64,000 nucleotides of DNA from Paenibacillus protaetiae. Its GTDB lineage: Bacteria; Bacillota; Bacilli; Paenibacillales; Paenibacillaceae. This document shows, one piece after another, positions 18,589-27,048 of this stretch. Within the stretch, counting starts at the first letter, position 1; each line of letters starts with the position of its first letter. The stretch covers positions 3,952,501 to 4,016,500 of the forward strand of contig NZ_CP035492.1 in the NCBI RefSeq assembly GCF_004135365.1, given 5' to 3'. Under the pieces are notes generated by a model, which was given only the letters and a program-made list of their open reading frames with translations, was not told the DNA's origin and made no database searches. A program made the translations under genes and the position numbers.

Positions 18589-19805
18589 TTATACGGAAAG
18601 ATTGCGTTGTTCCTGCACATGGCGAACGGAGCGCTGCTCCTTGACGGGCAATAACAGCAGCAAAGCGATGCACATCCCGCAGGCGGAGCTGTAAAACAGC
18701 GCCGAATAACCAAGCCAATCAATGAACAAGCCCATAAGCGGCGGGGAGGCGATGGCGGCAAGCGAAGACACCAAATAATAAATGCCGGTGCGTGTGCCGA
18801 TGCTGCTTTCGTTTCCTAACGATACGACAAACGGATACGAGTTAATGTTAACAAGCGCCCAGCAAATGCCCCGGCTAACAGCAGCAGACGCAGCGGCAGC
18901 AGGTCATCTATCACAGAGATGACGGCAAAACAGATGATCAGCCCGGATATGCCGATGGCGATCGTCTTTTTTTTGCCGATCCGATTGCCCAGCATGCCGC
19001 TTGGTATAGCCGCAACCACAAAAGCAAGCGAAAAAAAGGCGAGGGAGAAGGACGCTTCTCCTTCCGTCAGGCCCAGTTCGTTTTTGCCGTACAGTGTAAA
19101 AAAGGTTTCAATGCCATTGTAGGAGACGAACCAGAAGAAGATGGCTCCCAGAAGGAACAGGGTCGGCCGGGTCCACTCGGCGCGATAAGACGCGGGAAGC
19201 GTTTGGCCGGATTCGGATTCGGGAGCAGGCTGCATGCTGTACACAGCATCCCGGCTTTCCTTCACCTTGCGGACCAGAATGATCAGGCTGAGCAGCGTCA
19301 ATACCGCTGCGGTCATAAAAGGCAGCGAATGATGCGCGTCGTACAGGATGGAACCTGCGCCGAAAGCAAGCACCGAACCGACGCCGCCCATAAAATTGAT
19401 AATGCCGTTTGCTTTCGTCCTTTTGGCTTCCGGCGTAATGTCCGGCATAAGTGCAATGGTGGGGGAGCGGAACAGGCTCATCGACAAATTCATGAGCACC
19501 ATGTACAAAACAAGTGTAACAAGGCCGGTGTACCACGGCAGCAGGGCGCTGAATACAGCAGCCAGCGGCATGCCGATGAGCAAATATGGCATTCTTTTCC
19601 CGTATTTCGTGCGTGTGCGGTCGCTGCGTCTGCCGATCCACGGCTGAAGGAACAACGCGAAGTAATTGTCGATTGTCATCATAAAGCCGATAACCGCGGC
19701 GCTGGCTATGAATTTTTCGAGAAAAAAAGGAACAAATGCGTTATACAGTGCCCATGTAATGCTAATGCTGAAAAAACCAAAACCAAGCAGCCACGTTTTT
19801 TTCAC
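18589..19805 (-). pseudogene. GPH/SLC45-like MFS sugar transporter, frameshifted
   Basis: The first 315 residues or so (starting MKKTWLLGFGFF) form a carrier of the sugar-cation type, with RSDRTRTKYGKRMPY as the TM2-TM3 loop. At the CCCC run 18869-18872 (GGGG on the coding strand) the frame is lost and a stop follows at 18816. The other frame continues perfectly from there, giving GICWALVNINSYPF, a conserved stretch of this family, and runs to 18589 (QEQRNLSV). One added G restores a protein of about 405 residues. Either a sequence error or a recent inactivation. It starts 16 bases after the glycerophosphodiesterase gene, so the two form an operon. Confidence 0.87.
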
Positions 19806-19821
19806 CGGCTTCAGCCTCCTG

Positions 19822-20562
19822 TTACGTGAGCGTCTTCAGCAGCGCTGCAAGACGGTCCGGATAATCGGTTATAATGCCGGAAACGCCGGCTTCCAGCATC
19901 CGTTTCATTTCGTCAGGCGCATTGACGGTAAACGGGTTGCATGCGATGCCGGCGGCAGCCGCCTCCAGAACCCACTCTTTCAACACCGCGTATTTAATGG
20001 GATGAAGGGCGTTTGCGCCTAACGTTGCGGCATAATCCCAAGGGCGGTACAACCCTTCCATGTACAAAATGCCGGTATCTATGTCCGGTGCGAGCTGTTT
20101 GCATACAGCAAGAGAATAATGATTAAAGCTGGATAGGACGACTTGATCGCTAAGCCCGTAAGCGCGCACCGTTTCAATGACCTTTCTCTCTAAGTCCGGA
20201 TACGGGATGAGGCCGTTTTTCAGCTCGATGTTAACAATGATATTCGCAGATTTTGCTAGTGCCAGCAGCTCTTCCAGTGAAGGAATGGTTTCTCCGGCAA
20301 ATTCCTCGCTGAACCAAACACCGGCATCGAGCTTCCGCAGCTCTTCAAACGTCAAATCTTTGACCAGCGCGTCAAAACCGGTTGTCCGACGTACGGATTC
20401 GTCGTGGATCAGCACCAGGCGGCCGTCTGCCGTCATCTGCACATCCGTTTCAATACCGGTAGCGCCAAGCTCAAGCGCTTTTGTAAAAGCGGCCATCGTG
20501 TTTTCCGGGCAGTAACCTGATGCGCCTCTGTGGGCAAAGTTAACGGGCATTTTTTTGGTCAT
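19822..20562 (-). CDS. glycerophosphodiester phosphodiesterase (GDPD)
   Basis: A 246-residue cytosolic enzyme hydrolysing glycerophosphodiesters to glycerol-3-phosphate and an alcohol. The family signature is at the N-terminus (AHRGASGYCPENT, then ETDVQMTADGRLVLIHD), giving the catalytic His pair and the metal-binding Glu and Asp. There is no signal peptide, so it resembles UgpQ more than secreted GlpQ. It is followed at 16 bases by the MFS carrier gene, suggesting uptake of the substrate or export of a product by that carrier. Confidence 0.93.
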   Translation of the reverse strand: MTKKMPVNFAHRGASGYCPENTMAAFTKALELGATGIETDVQMTADGRLVLIHDESVRRTTGFDALVKDLTFEELRKLDAGVWFSEEFAGETIPSLEELLALAKSANIIVNIELKNGLIPYPDLERKVIETVRAYGLSDQVVLSSFNHYSLAVCKQLAPDIDTGILYMEGLYRPWDYAATLGANALHPIKYAVLKEWVLEAAAAGIACNPFTVNAPDEMKRMLEAGVSGIITDYPDRLAALLKTLT

Positions 20563-20740
20563 GGCGGAATCCTCGCTTCTTTTTTTGGAATGGGATCATC
20601 AACAGTGCTTACACTATTACTATAGGGCATAATTGTTAGTGCAATGTCAAAAAAACAGCTGTTTCGCGTTGATTCGGTTTCCAGCGGAAAATAGCCTGTT
20701 CCAGCCGTTGCCTGGCTATATGCGGCAGGTTGTGTTGCTC

Positions 20741-20769
20741 TTGCATACCCCATAGGGGTATGCTATGAT
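20741..20769 (+). promoter_or_regulatory. promoter of csoR-copZ
   Basis: TTGCAT (20741-20746) and TATGAT (20764-20769) are 17 bases apart. The CsoR operator fills the spacer. Confidence 0.65.
20743..20763. promoter_or_regulatory. CsoR operator 1
   Basis: Perfect 9-base inverted repeat GCATACCCC and GGGGTATGC around ATA. It matches the GTA-C/G-tract form of CsoR sites and sits between -35 and -10, so binding of apo-CsoR would block the promoter. Confidence 0.85.
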
Positions 20770-20785
20770 AGGAAAAGCAAACCAA

Positions 20786-20802
20786 ATACCCCCTGGAGGT
20801 AT
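20786..20802. promoter_or_regulatory. CsoR operator 2 (overlaps the ribosome binding site)
   Basis: ATACCCCCTGGAGGTAT is an imperfect dyad of the same type as operator 1, 43 bases downstream. Its right half contains the GGAGG ribosome site of csoR, so it may be a second binding site or a by-product of that sequence. Confidence 0.5.
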
Positions 20803-20809
20803 GCATAAG

Positions 20810-21151
20810 ATGGAGAGCCAGCCGGCGGTAACGCATGAAGCACATCAGGATGATAGCTGCCATGTGCCCAATGACAGAAAAAGCCATCATTCGGATAAAA
20901 TGAAGTCCAATCTTATTTCGCGCCTAAACCGGATTGAGGGGCAAATCCGCGGCGTAAAGGCGATGATTGAGAAGGATACGTATTGTGACGATGTATTAAA
21001 CCAAATTTCAGCGGTGCAGTCCGCTTTGAACAGCGTGGGCAAGCTGCTGCTGGAAGGGCATCTGAAAAGCTGCGTCGTTGAACGGATTCAAGCGGGGGAG
21101 CAAGATGTCATTGATGAGCTGCTTACAACAGTAAATAAATTGATGCGATAG
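20810..21151 (+). CDS. csoR: CsoR family copper-sensing repressor
   Basis: A 113-residue DUF156 protein. The Cu(I) ligands C59, H84 and C88 (DTYCDD, EGHLKSC) give the C-H-C triad diagnostic of CsoR, and SRLNRIEGQIRGVKAM is the family core. The first 30 residues are His-rich and carry one extra Cys. Cu(I) binding releases it from DNA. ATG 20810 is ten bases after GGAGG; ATG 20801 is too close. Two dyads of the expected type lie upstream, so it is autoregulated. The next gene is the copper chaperone CopZ, 14 bases away. Confidence 0.92.
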   Translation: MESQPAVTHEAHQDDSCHVPNDRKSHHSDKMKSNLISRLNRIEGQIRGVKAMIEKDTYCDDVLNQISAVQSALNSVGKLLLEGHLKSCVVERIQAGEQDVIDELLTTVNKLMR

Positions 21152-21165
21152 GGAGTGTATTCAAG

Positions 21166-21369
21166 ATGACCAAAACAATTTTGAAAGTGGAAGGCATGTC
21201 TTGCAATCATTGTGTGCAAGCCGTGGAGAAGGCGGTTTCGAATGCCGGGGCAACGGGTAAAGTAGATTTGGCGGCCGGTAAAGTAGAAGTTCAATTCAAT
21301 GAAGCGGAGGTTTCCTTGTCGGTTATCAAAGAAGCGATCGAAGAACAAGGATATGACGTTGTTTCTTAA
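21166..21369 (+). CDS. copZ: copper chaperone CopZ
   Basis: A 67-residue single heavy-metal-associated domain with the Cu(I)-binding GMSCNHC motif (C13, C16) near the N-terminus and the usual beta-alpha-beta-beta-alpha-beta length. It carries Cu(I) in the cytosol and normally hands it to the ATPase CopA. It is co-transcribed with csoR and ends at a strong terminator; no copA gene follows, so the ATPase must be encoded elsewhere. Confidence 0.95.
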   Translation: MTKTILKVEGMSCNHCVQAVEKAVSNAGATGKVDLAAGKVEVQFNEAEVSLSVIKEAIEEQGYDVVS

Positions 21370-21403
21370 GCGAATGCAGCAACTGAATATTTTATGACTA
21401 TAG

Positions 21404-21437
21404 AAGCTGCCGCAAATAAAAATTTGCGGCAGCTTTT
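21404..21437. terminator. terminator of csoR-copZ
   Basis: Arms AAGCTGCCGCAAAT and ATTTGCGGCAGCTT followed by TTTTT. Confidence 0.88.
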
Positions 21438-21455
21438 TGAATGGGAACGAAAGGA

Positions 21456-21572
21456 TTAGGGCTGCTGAGGATTCGCCAGTTCCTCAAACGACTTCACTTT
21501 GCCATGCGGCGGTTTCTGGTTATGTTTTCGTTGATGCCAGCGGTTTTCTCTGCGGTTTTTGGAAGTTGTCAT
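21456..21572 (-). CDS. small basic protein (DUF6254-like)
   Basis: A 38-residue, very basic and Asn/Gln-rich protein with the C-terminal pattern PHGKVKSFEELA. That pattern recalls the short family DUF6254 (from memory). The ATG at 21572 has AAAGGAG ten bases upstream on the minus strand, which is why this start was taken over the longer open frame. Function unknown. Confidence 0.6.
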   Translation of the reverse strand: MTTSKNRRENRWHQRKHNQKPPHGKVKSFEELANPQQP

Positions 21573-21694
21573 CGTGGCAGCGCTCCTTTCGTACTTGTAG
21601 CTTGGCTTGCATGAGAGGCAAACATACAGGGAATACGGCTGCCAATTTTCGTGTAAACTAGCCGCAAAGCGCAGGCGCAAAGCAAGGAAGGAGT

Positions 21695-22438
21695 ATGGCC
21701 ATGGATTCCGAGGTAATGACCTTACTGGAACATAAAATTCGCATGATCGAATCGGACGGAAAATATATTTATTTGGTTGGCCCTATTCAGCTTCCCGTTC
21801 AATTATACGGCGAAACATTCAAGTTCCAGTGGTATTGCTGGTTGAATTGTAAGGAGAAGGAACAGGATTTGGAGGCTATGGTGCGGAAGCTGTCCGACGT
21901 TAATTTGGCAGAAATGCAGCAATCCAGCGTGCTTGCATACGGTGATTTTGAAAATTCCGATGATGTATATGTGCGGCTGCACAGCATATGCCATACGGGC
22001 GATATTTTCGGCAGCAAGCGCTGTGACTGCGGGTATCAGCTGCATCAGTCGCTGAAGATGATCGCTGAACATGGAGCGGGAGCGCTGTTCTATTTGGCTA
22101 ACCATGAAGGCAGAGGCATCGGCTTATTCAGCAAAGCGATGGCTTATTTGCTTCAGGAGCAGGGAGCGGATACGGTGGATGCCAATCTGCAGCTTGGATT
22201 TGCGGACGACGCCCGCAATTACAGCGATGCTATCGCGGTGCTGAAAGAGCTGCGGCATAAGCCGGTCACCTTAATTACGAATAATCCGCGCAAGCTGGAA
22301 GCGCTGAGGGCGGCAGGCATGAATGTGGGCAAACGGATTGCACTATGGGGCGACCGGTCCGAGTTTAATGAACGTTATTTGCAGACGAAAATAAAACGGT
22401 CGGGGCATTTCGAAAGCAGCTGCCCCAACGATGACTAG
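21695..22438 (+). CDS. stand-alone GTP cyclohydrolase II-like enzyme (RibA-like)
   Basis: About 247 residues. The zinc site of GTP cyclohydrolase II is intact (ICHTGDIFGSKRCDCG) as are EGRGIGL and DTVDANLQLGF. The otherwise conserved Arg-Gln of the segment before EGRG is replaced (YLANHEGRG), and the protein has an 80-residue N-terminal part that is not a DHBP synthase. No riboflavin genes are nearby. It may be a paralogue opening the imidazole ring of GTP or a related purine for another pathway. ATG 21695 is very close to GGAAGGAG; ATG 21701 is an alternative start. Confidence 0.85.
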   Translation: MAMDSEVMTLLEHKIRMIESDGKYIYLVGPIQLPVQLYGETFKFQWYCWLNCKEKEQDLEAMVRKLSDVNLAEMQQSSVLAYGDFENSDDVYVRLHSICHTGDIFGSKRCDCGYQLHQSLKMIAEHGAGALFYLANHEGRGIGLFSKAMAYLLQEQGADTVDANLQLGFADDARNYSDAIAVLKELRHKPVTLITNNPRKLEALRAAGMNVGKRIALWGDRSEFNERYLQTKIKRSGHFESSCPNDD

Positions 22439-22482
22439 CCGGCAACAGCCCTTGTTCTCCAAGGGTGCCGGCTGTTTTTTTT
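22437..22482 (+). terminator. terminator after the GTP cyclohydrolase gene
   Basis: Arms AGCCGGCA and TGCCGGCT, with an inner CCCTT/AAGGG pair, then eight T. Confidence 0.88.
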
Positions 22483-22522
22483 ATTCTTTATCTTGTGACG
22501 CTTTCGAACCACCACGGCGGAT

Positions 22523-22825
22523 TCAGCGTTCCTCTGCCGCCCAAATCCCCGCCGCGGCAGCTTCCCACCGGTCATCTCCCGGTTTCGCGCAGCTGCGCGC
22601 CTTCAGCTTGGCCGTAATTTGTACGATACATCCGCATATCAGGCAGGTTGTACCGTTCATCAGCTTATCACAGCCGGAGCAGGCGGTAAGGCGGAGCTGA
22701 TACATCTCGTCCGTTACGCAATGTTCCGGCGATTGAAACATAGGCGCCTGGAGCATCCGATTGATTTGCTGATCCGTTACATGATAGCTGCTCTCGCAGC
22801 CTTTGCAGCCTCTGTGATTATCCAT
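22523..22825 (-). CDS. Cys-rich zinc-ribbon-like protein (DUF6171-like)
   Basis: A 100-residue protein with eight or more Cys in CxxC-type pairs (GCKGCESS, ACSGCDKL, TCLICGC) and the pattern VTDEMYQLRLTAC, which I associate with the small uncharacterised family DUF6171. It probably binds zinc. It starts 17 bases after the arabinofuranosidase gene and may be co-transcribed, though no functional link is apparent. Confidence 0.65.
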   Translation of the reverse strand: MDNHRGCKGCESSYHVTDQQINRMLQAPMFQSPEHCVTDEMYQLRLTACSGCDKLMNGTTCLICGCIVQITAKLKARSCAKPGDDRWEAAAAGIWAAEER

Positions 22826-22842
22826 ATGGCTCCCGTTCCGGA

Positions 22843-24336
22843 CTACGCTTGAACGACTTCAAGCACCGTGACGGACATAGGCGCCAGGTTGGCGATGACC
22901 GTCGTGCCGGCCAGTTCAAATGCGGTAAAAGACTGCGGCTTCACTTGCTCCGGCTGGCTGAACGTATTGTGCGCATCAATCGCATCCGCTGTAAGGGTTG
23001 TGCCGCTTACTGTAAAATCGCTGCCGGATAGTCCGCGAAGGTCAATGTCGATGGCAGCTGCGCCTGCATGATCGAGGTTGCACAAGCTGATATGGATGCG
23101 GCCTTCGGCATCTACGGAAGCGGACGCGGAAATTTGGTTGACGGACTTGCCGTTTATTCCATAGCTGTTGCCCGAGAAACTTGTCTGCAGCAGCGTAGCA
23201 TCCTGATGCACTTTGTACATATCCATCACGTGATAGGTAGGGGTCACCACCATTTTCTCGCCTTCGGTTAAAATAACCGACTGCAGCACGTTTACGACCT
23301 GCGCAAGGTTAGCGATGCGGACGCGGTCACTGTGCTGGTGGAAAATGTTTAAGGTTACGCCGGCGACAAGGGCATCTCGGATCGTGTTTTGCTGGTACAG
23401 GAATCCGGGATTGGTGCCCGGTTCGACGTCGTACCATGTGCCCCATTCATCGACAACAAGAGCGATTCGTTTATCCGGATCGTAGCGGTCCATAATCGCA
23501 GAATGGCGGGTGATCAACTCGTCCATGCGGAGCGCATGAAACAGCGTGGAGAACCATTCCTCCTCTGAGAATCCTGTTGCCGGGCTTTTATTTTCCCATA
23601 TGCCGCTTGGAATTGTGTAATAATGAAGGCTGATGCCGTCCATGAAGCGATGAGCCTCGCGCATGACGGTATCCATCCAGTCGTAGTCGTCGCTATTTGG
23701 GCCGCAGGCGATTTTAAACACGTTGTTGCCGCCGTAATTGCGGACATACGTTTGATAACGGCGGTACAAATCTGCGTAATATTGCGGGCGCATGTTGCCG
23801 CCGCAGCCCCAGTTTTCATTGCCCACGCCAAAAAACTGCAAGCCCCACGGTTCTTCGCGGCCGTTCTGCTTGCGGAGCTCCGCCATGGGCGACACGCCGT
23901 CAAAGGTCATATATTCGACCCACTCGGACATTTCTTGTACCGTTCCGCTGCCTACGTTGCCGGATATGTAAGGTTCACAATTCAGCTGCCCGCATAATTC
24001 CATAAACTCATGCGTGCCAAAATGATTGTTTTCGACCACGCCGCCCCAATGGGTGTTAATCATCCGCTTGCGCGATTCGCGCGGTCCGATTCCGTCTTTC
24101 CAATGGTATTCGTCGGCAAAGCAGCCGCCCGGCCAGCGCAGGTTTGGAATACGAATTTTTTTCAGCGCTTCGACCACATCCTTGCGGATTCCTTTTGTAT
24201 TCGGAATAGGGGAATCTTCGCCTACCCAAAATCCTTCATAAATGCAGCGCCCCAAATGCTCGGAGAAATGGCCGTATAGATGACGGCTGATGGGCGATAA
24301 CAAACAATCGGCATTCACGGTCAAACGGTTCGTCAT
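22843..24336 (-). CDS. abfA: GH51 alpha-L-arabinofuranosidase
   Basis: A 497-residue cytosolic glycosidase releasing terminal L-arabinose from arabino-oligosaccharides. Acid/base E174 (GVGNENWG) and nucleophile E297 (VVDEWGTWY) are in the expected places within the TIM barrel, followed by a C-terminal beta-sandwich. No signal peptide, as usual for intracellular GH51 enzymes. Length typical. A possible catabolite-response element lies about 70 bases upstream of the start. No arabinose transporter or araBAD genes are nearby. Confidence 0.94.
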   Translation of the reverse strand: MTNRLTVNADCLLSPISRHLYGHFSEHLGRCIYEGFWVGEDSPIPNTKGIRKDVVEALKKIRIPNLRWPGGCFADEYHWKDGIGPRESRKRMINTHWGGVVENNHFGTHEFMELCGQLNCEPYISGNVGSGTVQEMSEWVEYMTFDGVSPMAELRKQNGREEPWGLQFFGVGNENWGCGGNMRPQYYADLYRRYQTYVRNYGGNNVFKIACGPNSDDYDWMDTVMREAHRFMDGISLHYYTIPSGIWENKSPATGFSEEEWFSTLFHALRMDELITRHSAIMDRYDPDKRIALVVDEWGTWYDVEPGTNPGFLYQQNTIRDALVAGVTLNIFHQHSDRVRIANLAQVVNVLQSVILTEGEKMVVTPTYHVMDMYKVHQDATLLQTSFSGNSYGINGKSVNQISASASVDAEGRIHISLCNLDHAGAAAIDIDLRGLSGSDFTVSGTTLTADAIDAHNTFSQPEQVKPQSFTAFELAGTTVIANLAPMSVTVLEVVQA

Positions 24337-24404
24337 TTCACAACCTCCAATTAATAAAAATATTAATCAGTTAATAATTTGATTATTTCTATTATCATCT
24401 TAAA

Positions 24405-24418
24405 TGGCGGCGCTTTCA
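24405..24418 (-). promoter_or_regulatory. candidate CcpA (cre) site upstream of abfA
   Basis: On the minus strand TGAAAGCGCCGCCA matches the cre consensus TGWAANCGNTNWCA with two mismatches, 70 bases before the arabinofuranosidase start. Carbon control of such genes is common, but the match is weak. Confidence 0.3.
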
Positions 24419-24471
24419 AAATCAATCCTTATTTTTGAGTTAATCCTCCGCAATGCCGCCTAAAATGGACA

Positions 24472-24508
24472 ACGGCACCCTGCAATTAGGGTGCCGTCTT
24501 ATTTTTTG
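24472..24508 (+). terminator. isolated terminator hairpin
   Basis: Perfect 10-base arms ACGGCACCCT and AGGGTGCCGT, then CTTATTTTTT. No plus-strand gene lies upstream of it between here and 22438, so it either ends an unseen RNA or insulates the region. Confidence 0.7.
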
Positions 24509-24944
24509 CTGCGCATGTGATGCGCATTGCATATATTTAACCGTACCTGCTGGACAGGCCGCGCTGAAATCCCGTTAATTTTTCAAATCTTGCTGTTTAC
24601 TCGTTATTCCAAAACAACGAAAGCCCTGCCTCTCTTTCGTCCTTGCGGCTCCGAAGACCGCGCCAGTGTGAATCAGAACTACAGTACAAATGAATGGTGT
24701 GAAATTAACTGCCTTCAAAGAAATCAAATTCGAGGAAAAAAGGATGTTCTTTCGAGGGATTTACTGAGGTTAAATATAGCATTCAACTTAATAAGTATAG
24801 CGCATCTGAATAACAATTGCAACATTCGTGTATAAAAAGTAGATTGGCAATAATTAAGAATGACAAGTTTAATTATGGATATTCTATAAGGGTAAAAAAA
24901 GCTCCGGTTATATACAGCAAATCTAGAAGGAGGAAATCCGGCCT

Positions 24945-25805
24945 ATGCCGCTTTGGATCGAGGTTACACTTCGCACATTAGCTTCCGCTGTTATTTTATT
25001 TGCCATTACAAAAATTTTGGGCAAGCGGCAAATATCGCAGCTTTCCCTATTCGAATACATTACGGGGGCAACGATGGGCAATATTGCCTCTTATGTATCA
25101 CTCGATATTGATAATTACTGGTATATCGGCGTTATTGCGCTGACAGTGTGGACGATTGTATCCGTAAGCATAGAGTTCATTACGCTCAAAAGCAAAAAAG
25201 CACGCGATCTGCTGGATGGAAAAGGCACTGTACTTGTGCAGAACGGCGCATTAATCCGTAAAAATTTGAAGAAGGAACGCATTACGCTGGACGAATTGAT
25301 GGAGCAGCTGCGCAAAAAGGACATTTACCGGCTGGCCGATGTCGAGTTCGGTATTATGGAGAAAAGCGGCGATATGAACTTCCTGTTAAAAAAGGAATTT
25401 CAGCCGCTTACGCCAAATGCGCTTGGCTGGAAAGTGCCGCGTGAACGCGAACCGATTACGGTGATGCAGGACGGCAATATATTGGACCCTTCATTAAGGC
25501 AGACCGGATATGACGAGCAGTGGCTGAAGCATCAGCTGCGAAGCCAAAAGGTGCAAACCGAAGATGTGTTTTTTGCGCAAGTCGATGCAACGGGCAATTT
25601 GACGGTGCAGACAGGGGATGCAGCGCTGCCGGAGCAGGCGCCTTCTAAGCCGACCGAAAATATTGCGACGCTGCTCAAACAGTTTGATAACGAGCTGCAT
25701 ATGCTTGAACAATTTGCGCCAAACGACAAGGATCGTTTGGACTACCGCAATGCGAGAGAAAAGCTTCATATCTCAATGCGTGATTATCGGCCGCTGCAGC
25801 CGTAA
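24945..25805 (+). CDS. YetF-like DUF421 membrane protein
   Basis: A 286-residue protein with three N-terminal membrane helices (residues about 5-85, including RTLASAVILFAITKILGKRQ) and two cytosolic YetF/DUF421 domains (VLVQNGALIRKNLKKERIT; RLADVEFGIMEKSG). Bacilli have several paralogues (YetF, YrbG, YdfR). Members are linked to spore or membrane physiology but the role is not well defined. ATG 24945 has AGAAGGAGG ahead. An inverted repeat follows about 25 bases after the stop. Confidence 0.87.
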   Translation: MPLWIEVTLRTLASAVILFAITKILGKRQISQLSLFEYITGATMGNIASYVSLDIDNYWYIGVIALTVWTIVSVSIEFITLKSKKARDLLDGKGTVLVQNGALIRKNLKKERITLDELMEQLRKKDIYRLADVEFGIMEKSGDMNFLLKKEFQPLTPNALGWKVPREREPITVMQDGNILDPSLRQTGYDEQWLKHQLRSQKVQTEDVFFAQVDATGNLTVQTGDAALPEQAPSKPTENIATLLKQFDNELHMLEQFAPNDKDRLDYRNAREKLHISMRDYRPLQP

Positions 25806-25828
25806 GCCTGAAGTCGGATTCAAACAGG

Positions 25829-25874
25829 CCATAAGGAGGCAGTTTGATCGCGAAAGGGCGACGCCTCCTTATGG
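25829..25874. repeat. perfect 12-base inverted repeat without T-run
   Basis: CCATAAGGAGGC and GCCTCCTTATGG are separated by 22 bases. The left arm contains an AAGGAGG ribosome site and is followed by TTG and a 20-codon open frame (TTG 25844 to a TAA). The hairpin would sequester the ribosome site. No T-run follows, so it is not a standard terminator. Confidence 0.75.
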
Positions 25875-25941
25875 ATAAAGCAGATGCTGAATTCGCACCT
25901 ATATAATAGGAAGAAATACATTTGAACGTGGGAATGGGATG

Positions 25942-26718
25942 CTAATAAAGCAGCTGCGAGTCCTGTCCTTGATGGGCAGGCGGCGCTCCTTGCTTGGTCC
26001 ATTGGCCTTTGGCGCTTGTAGTCTTCTTGTTTGCAATCGGCCCCGGCATCAGCTGGCCGCCGGCAAATTGGTGCTTTACAAGGATGTTGAAATCGTTCAG
26101 CCAAGGCATTAACGAGTGACCAAGCCAAGCTTCCTTGGCAAACTCATTTAACTCGTTAACGTACTCTTTGTTGGCCGAGATGTACACTTCCTGAACCATC
26201 GGCGCCATTTCGCGTATTTTTACAGCAATGGTCTGCTTTAGTTCCGACGACAGCTCACTGTGGTCGTTCACTGAAAAATAGGAGTTATACGGCGTCACCA
26301 GCTTCCGGTTGTCCCAATAAGGGCTGCCGTTTTGATGATTGTATACCCCTTCGCCCATGCCGCCGTTGTTTTGCTCAGACGTTTTGCTTGAACCTTTTGT
26401 ACCTACAGCCGTCCAGTCAAGCATAATGCCTGCGTAAGCATTCTTATCGGTCAGCATGACAATGGCGCCGGCGATGCCGTTTAAGGATGAGATGGCATTG
26501 GACAGCTTGGAACTGTACTCAAAGAAGCTGTTATCATGCTGGTACGGATTGCCGGACGAGGCGCCGTACATTTTGCCTCCGATCATTTTGGGATCCCCGG
26601 TTTCACGGCTGCCGTAATCCTCATCGCTGTTATGCACACGCTGCTCATACGCACATCCGGAAGCTGAGGCAATGATGACGGCCCATACGAGCAGCAAGGC
26701 TGATACACGTTTGATCAT
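25942..26718 (-). CDS. sporulation lipoprotein, YhcN/YlaJ-like
   Basis: A 258-residue lipoprotein: signal helix followed by the lipobox SASGC, so it is anchored to the outer face of the membrane or of the forespore. The middle part (IAGAIVMLTDKNAYAGIMLD) matches the YhcN/YlaJ fold of spore-associated lipoproteins. The ATG at 26718 is nine bases after AAGGAGGA (26728-26735); the ATG at 26727 abuts that site and is rejected. The Gln/Pro-rich C-terminus is unlike the family core. A role in germination or spore coat is inferred from family only. Confidence 0.78.
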   Translation of the reverse strand: MIKRVSALLLVWAVIIASASGCAYEQRVHNSDEDYGSRETGDPKMIGGKMYGASSGNPYQHDNSFFEYSSKLSNAISSLNGIAGAIVMLTDKNAYAGIMLDWTAVGTKGSSKTSEQNNGGMGEGVYNHQNGSPYWDNRKLVTPYNSYFSVNDHSELSSELKQTIAVKIREMAPMVQEVYISANKEYVNELNEFAKEAWLGHSLMPWLNDFNILVKHQFAGGQLMPGPIANKKTTSAKGQWTKQGAPPAHQGQDSQLLY

Positions 26719-26908
26719 AAGCTGCATTCCTCCTTACCCGCAGTAATAAGGTTAGATTTTGCCGCGGCGTTTGAAATATACGTATTTCTATCATACATAA
26801 TTGCCCATGGGTTTGGCGCACAATGTAGGGGAGGAACTCCAAAATGAAAGCGTTAAAGTTTGAATTTTTGACAGCTTTTAGAACAATTTGTGAACTCTCT
26901 GAGGAACA

Positions 26909-26937
26909 TTGACAAAAAGTCCCTGCAACTTTATATT
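26909..26937 (+). promoter_or_regulatory. sigma-A promoter of the cta operon
   Basis: TTGACA (26909-26914) and TATATT (26932-26937) with 17-base spacing, about 110 bases before ctaC. The 330-base region between the lipoprotein and ctaC holds nothing else that I can support. Confidence 0.75.
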
Positions 26938-27048
26938 TAAAAAGTAATAAAGTAGCAACTATTGTAATTACAGCAATGAAAGCGTATTTTGCTGCAATTT
27001 TAACATGTTTTGCAGCTGTGAAAACGTCAAAAGTGGGGTTGATTATTG

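Larger units (their letters stand above)
24337..24944. other. 608-base intergenic region
   Basis: Between the divergent arabinofuranosidase and YetF-like genes. It holds an AT-rich stretch at 24345-24400 (probable promoter of the arabinofuranosidase), a candidate cre site, an isolated terminator hairpin at 24472-24508, and a long AT-rich stretch before the YetF-like gene. An open frame at 24527-24835 has no ribosome site and no recognisable content. Confidence 0.6.

Noticed and set aside
24527-24835. 102-codon open frame in the intergenic region before the YetF-like gene
   Set aside because: No Shine-Dalgarno sequence, no recognisable domain, low-complexity composition unlike the neighbours.
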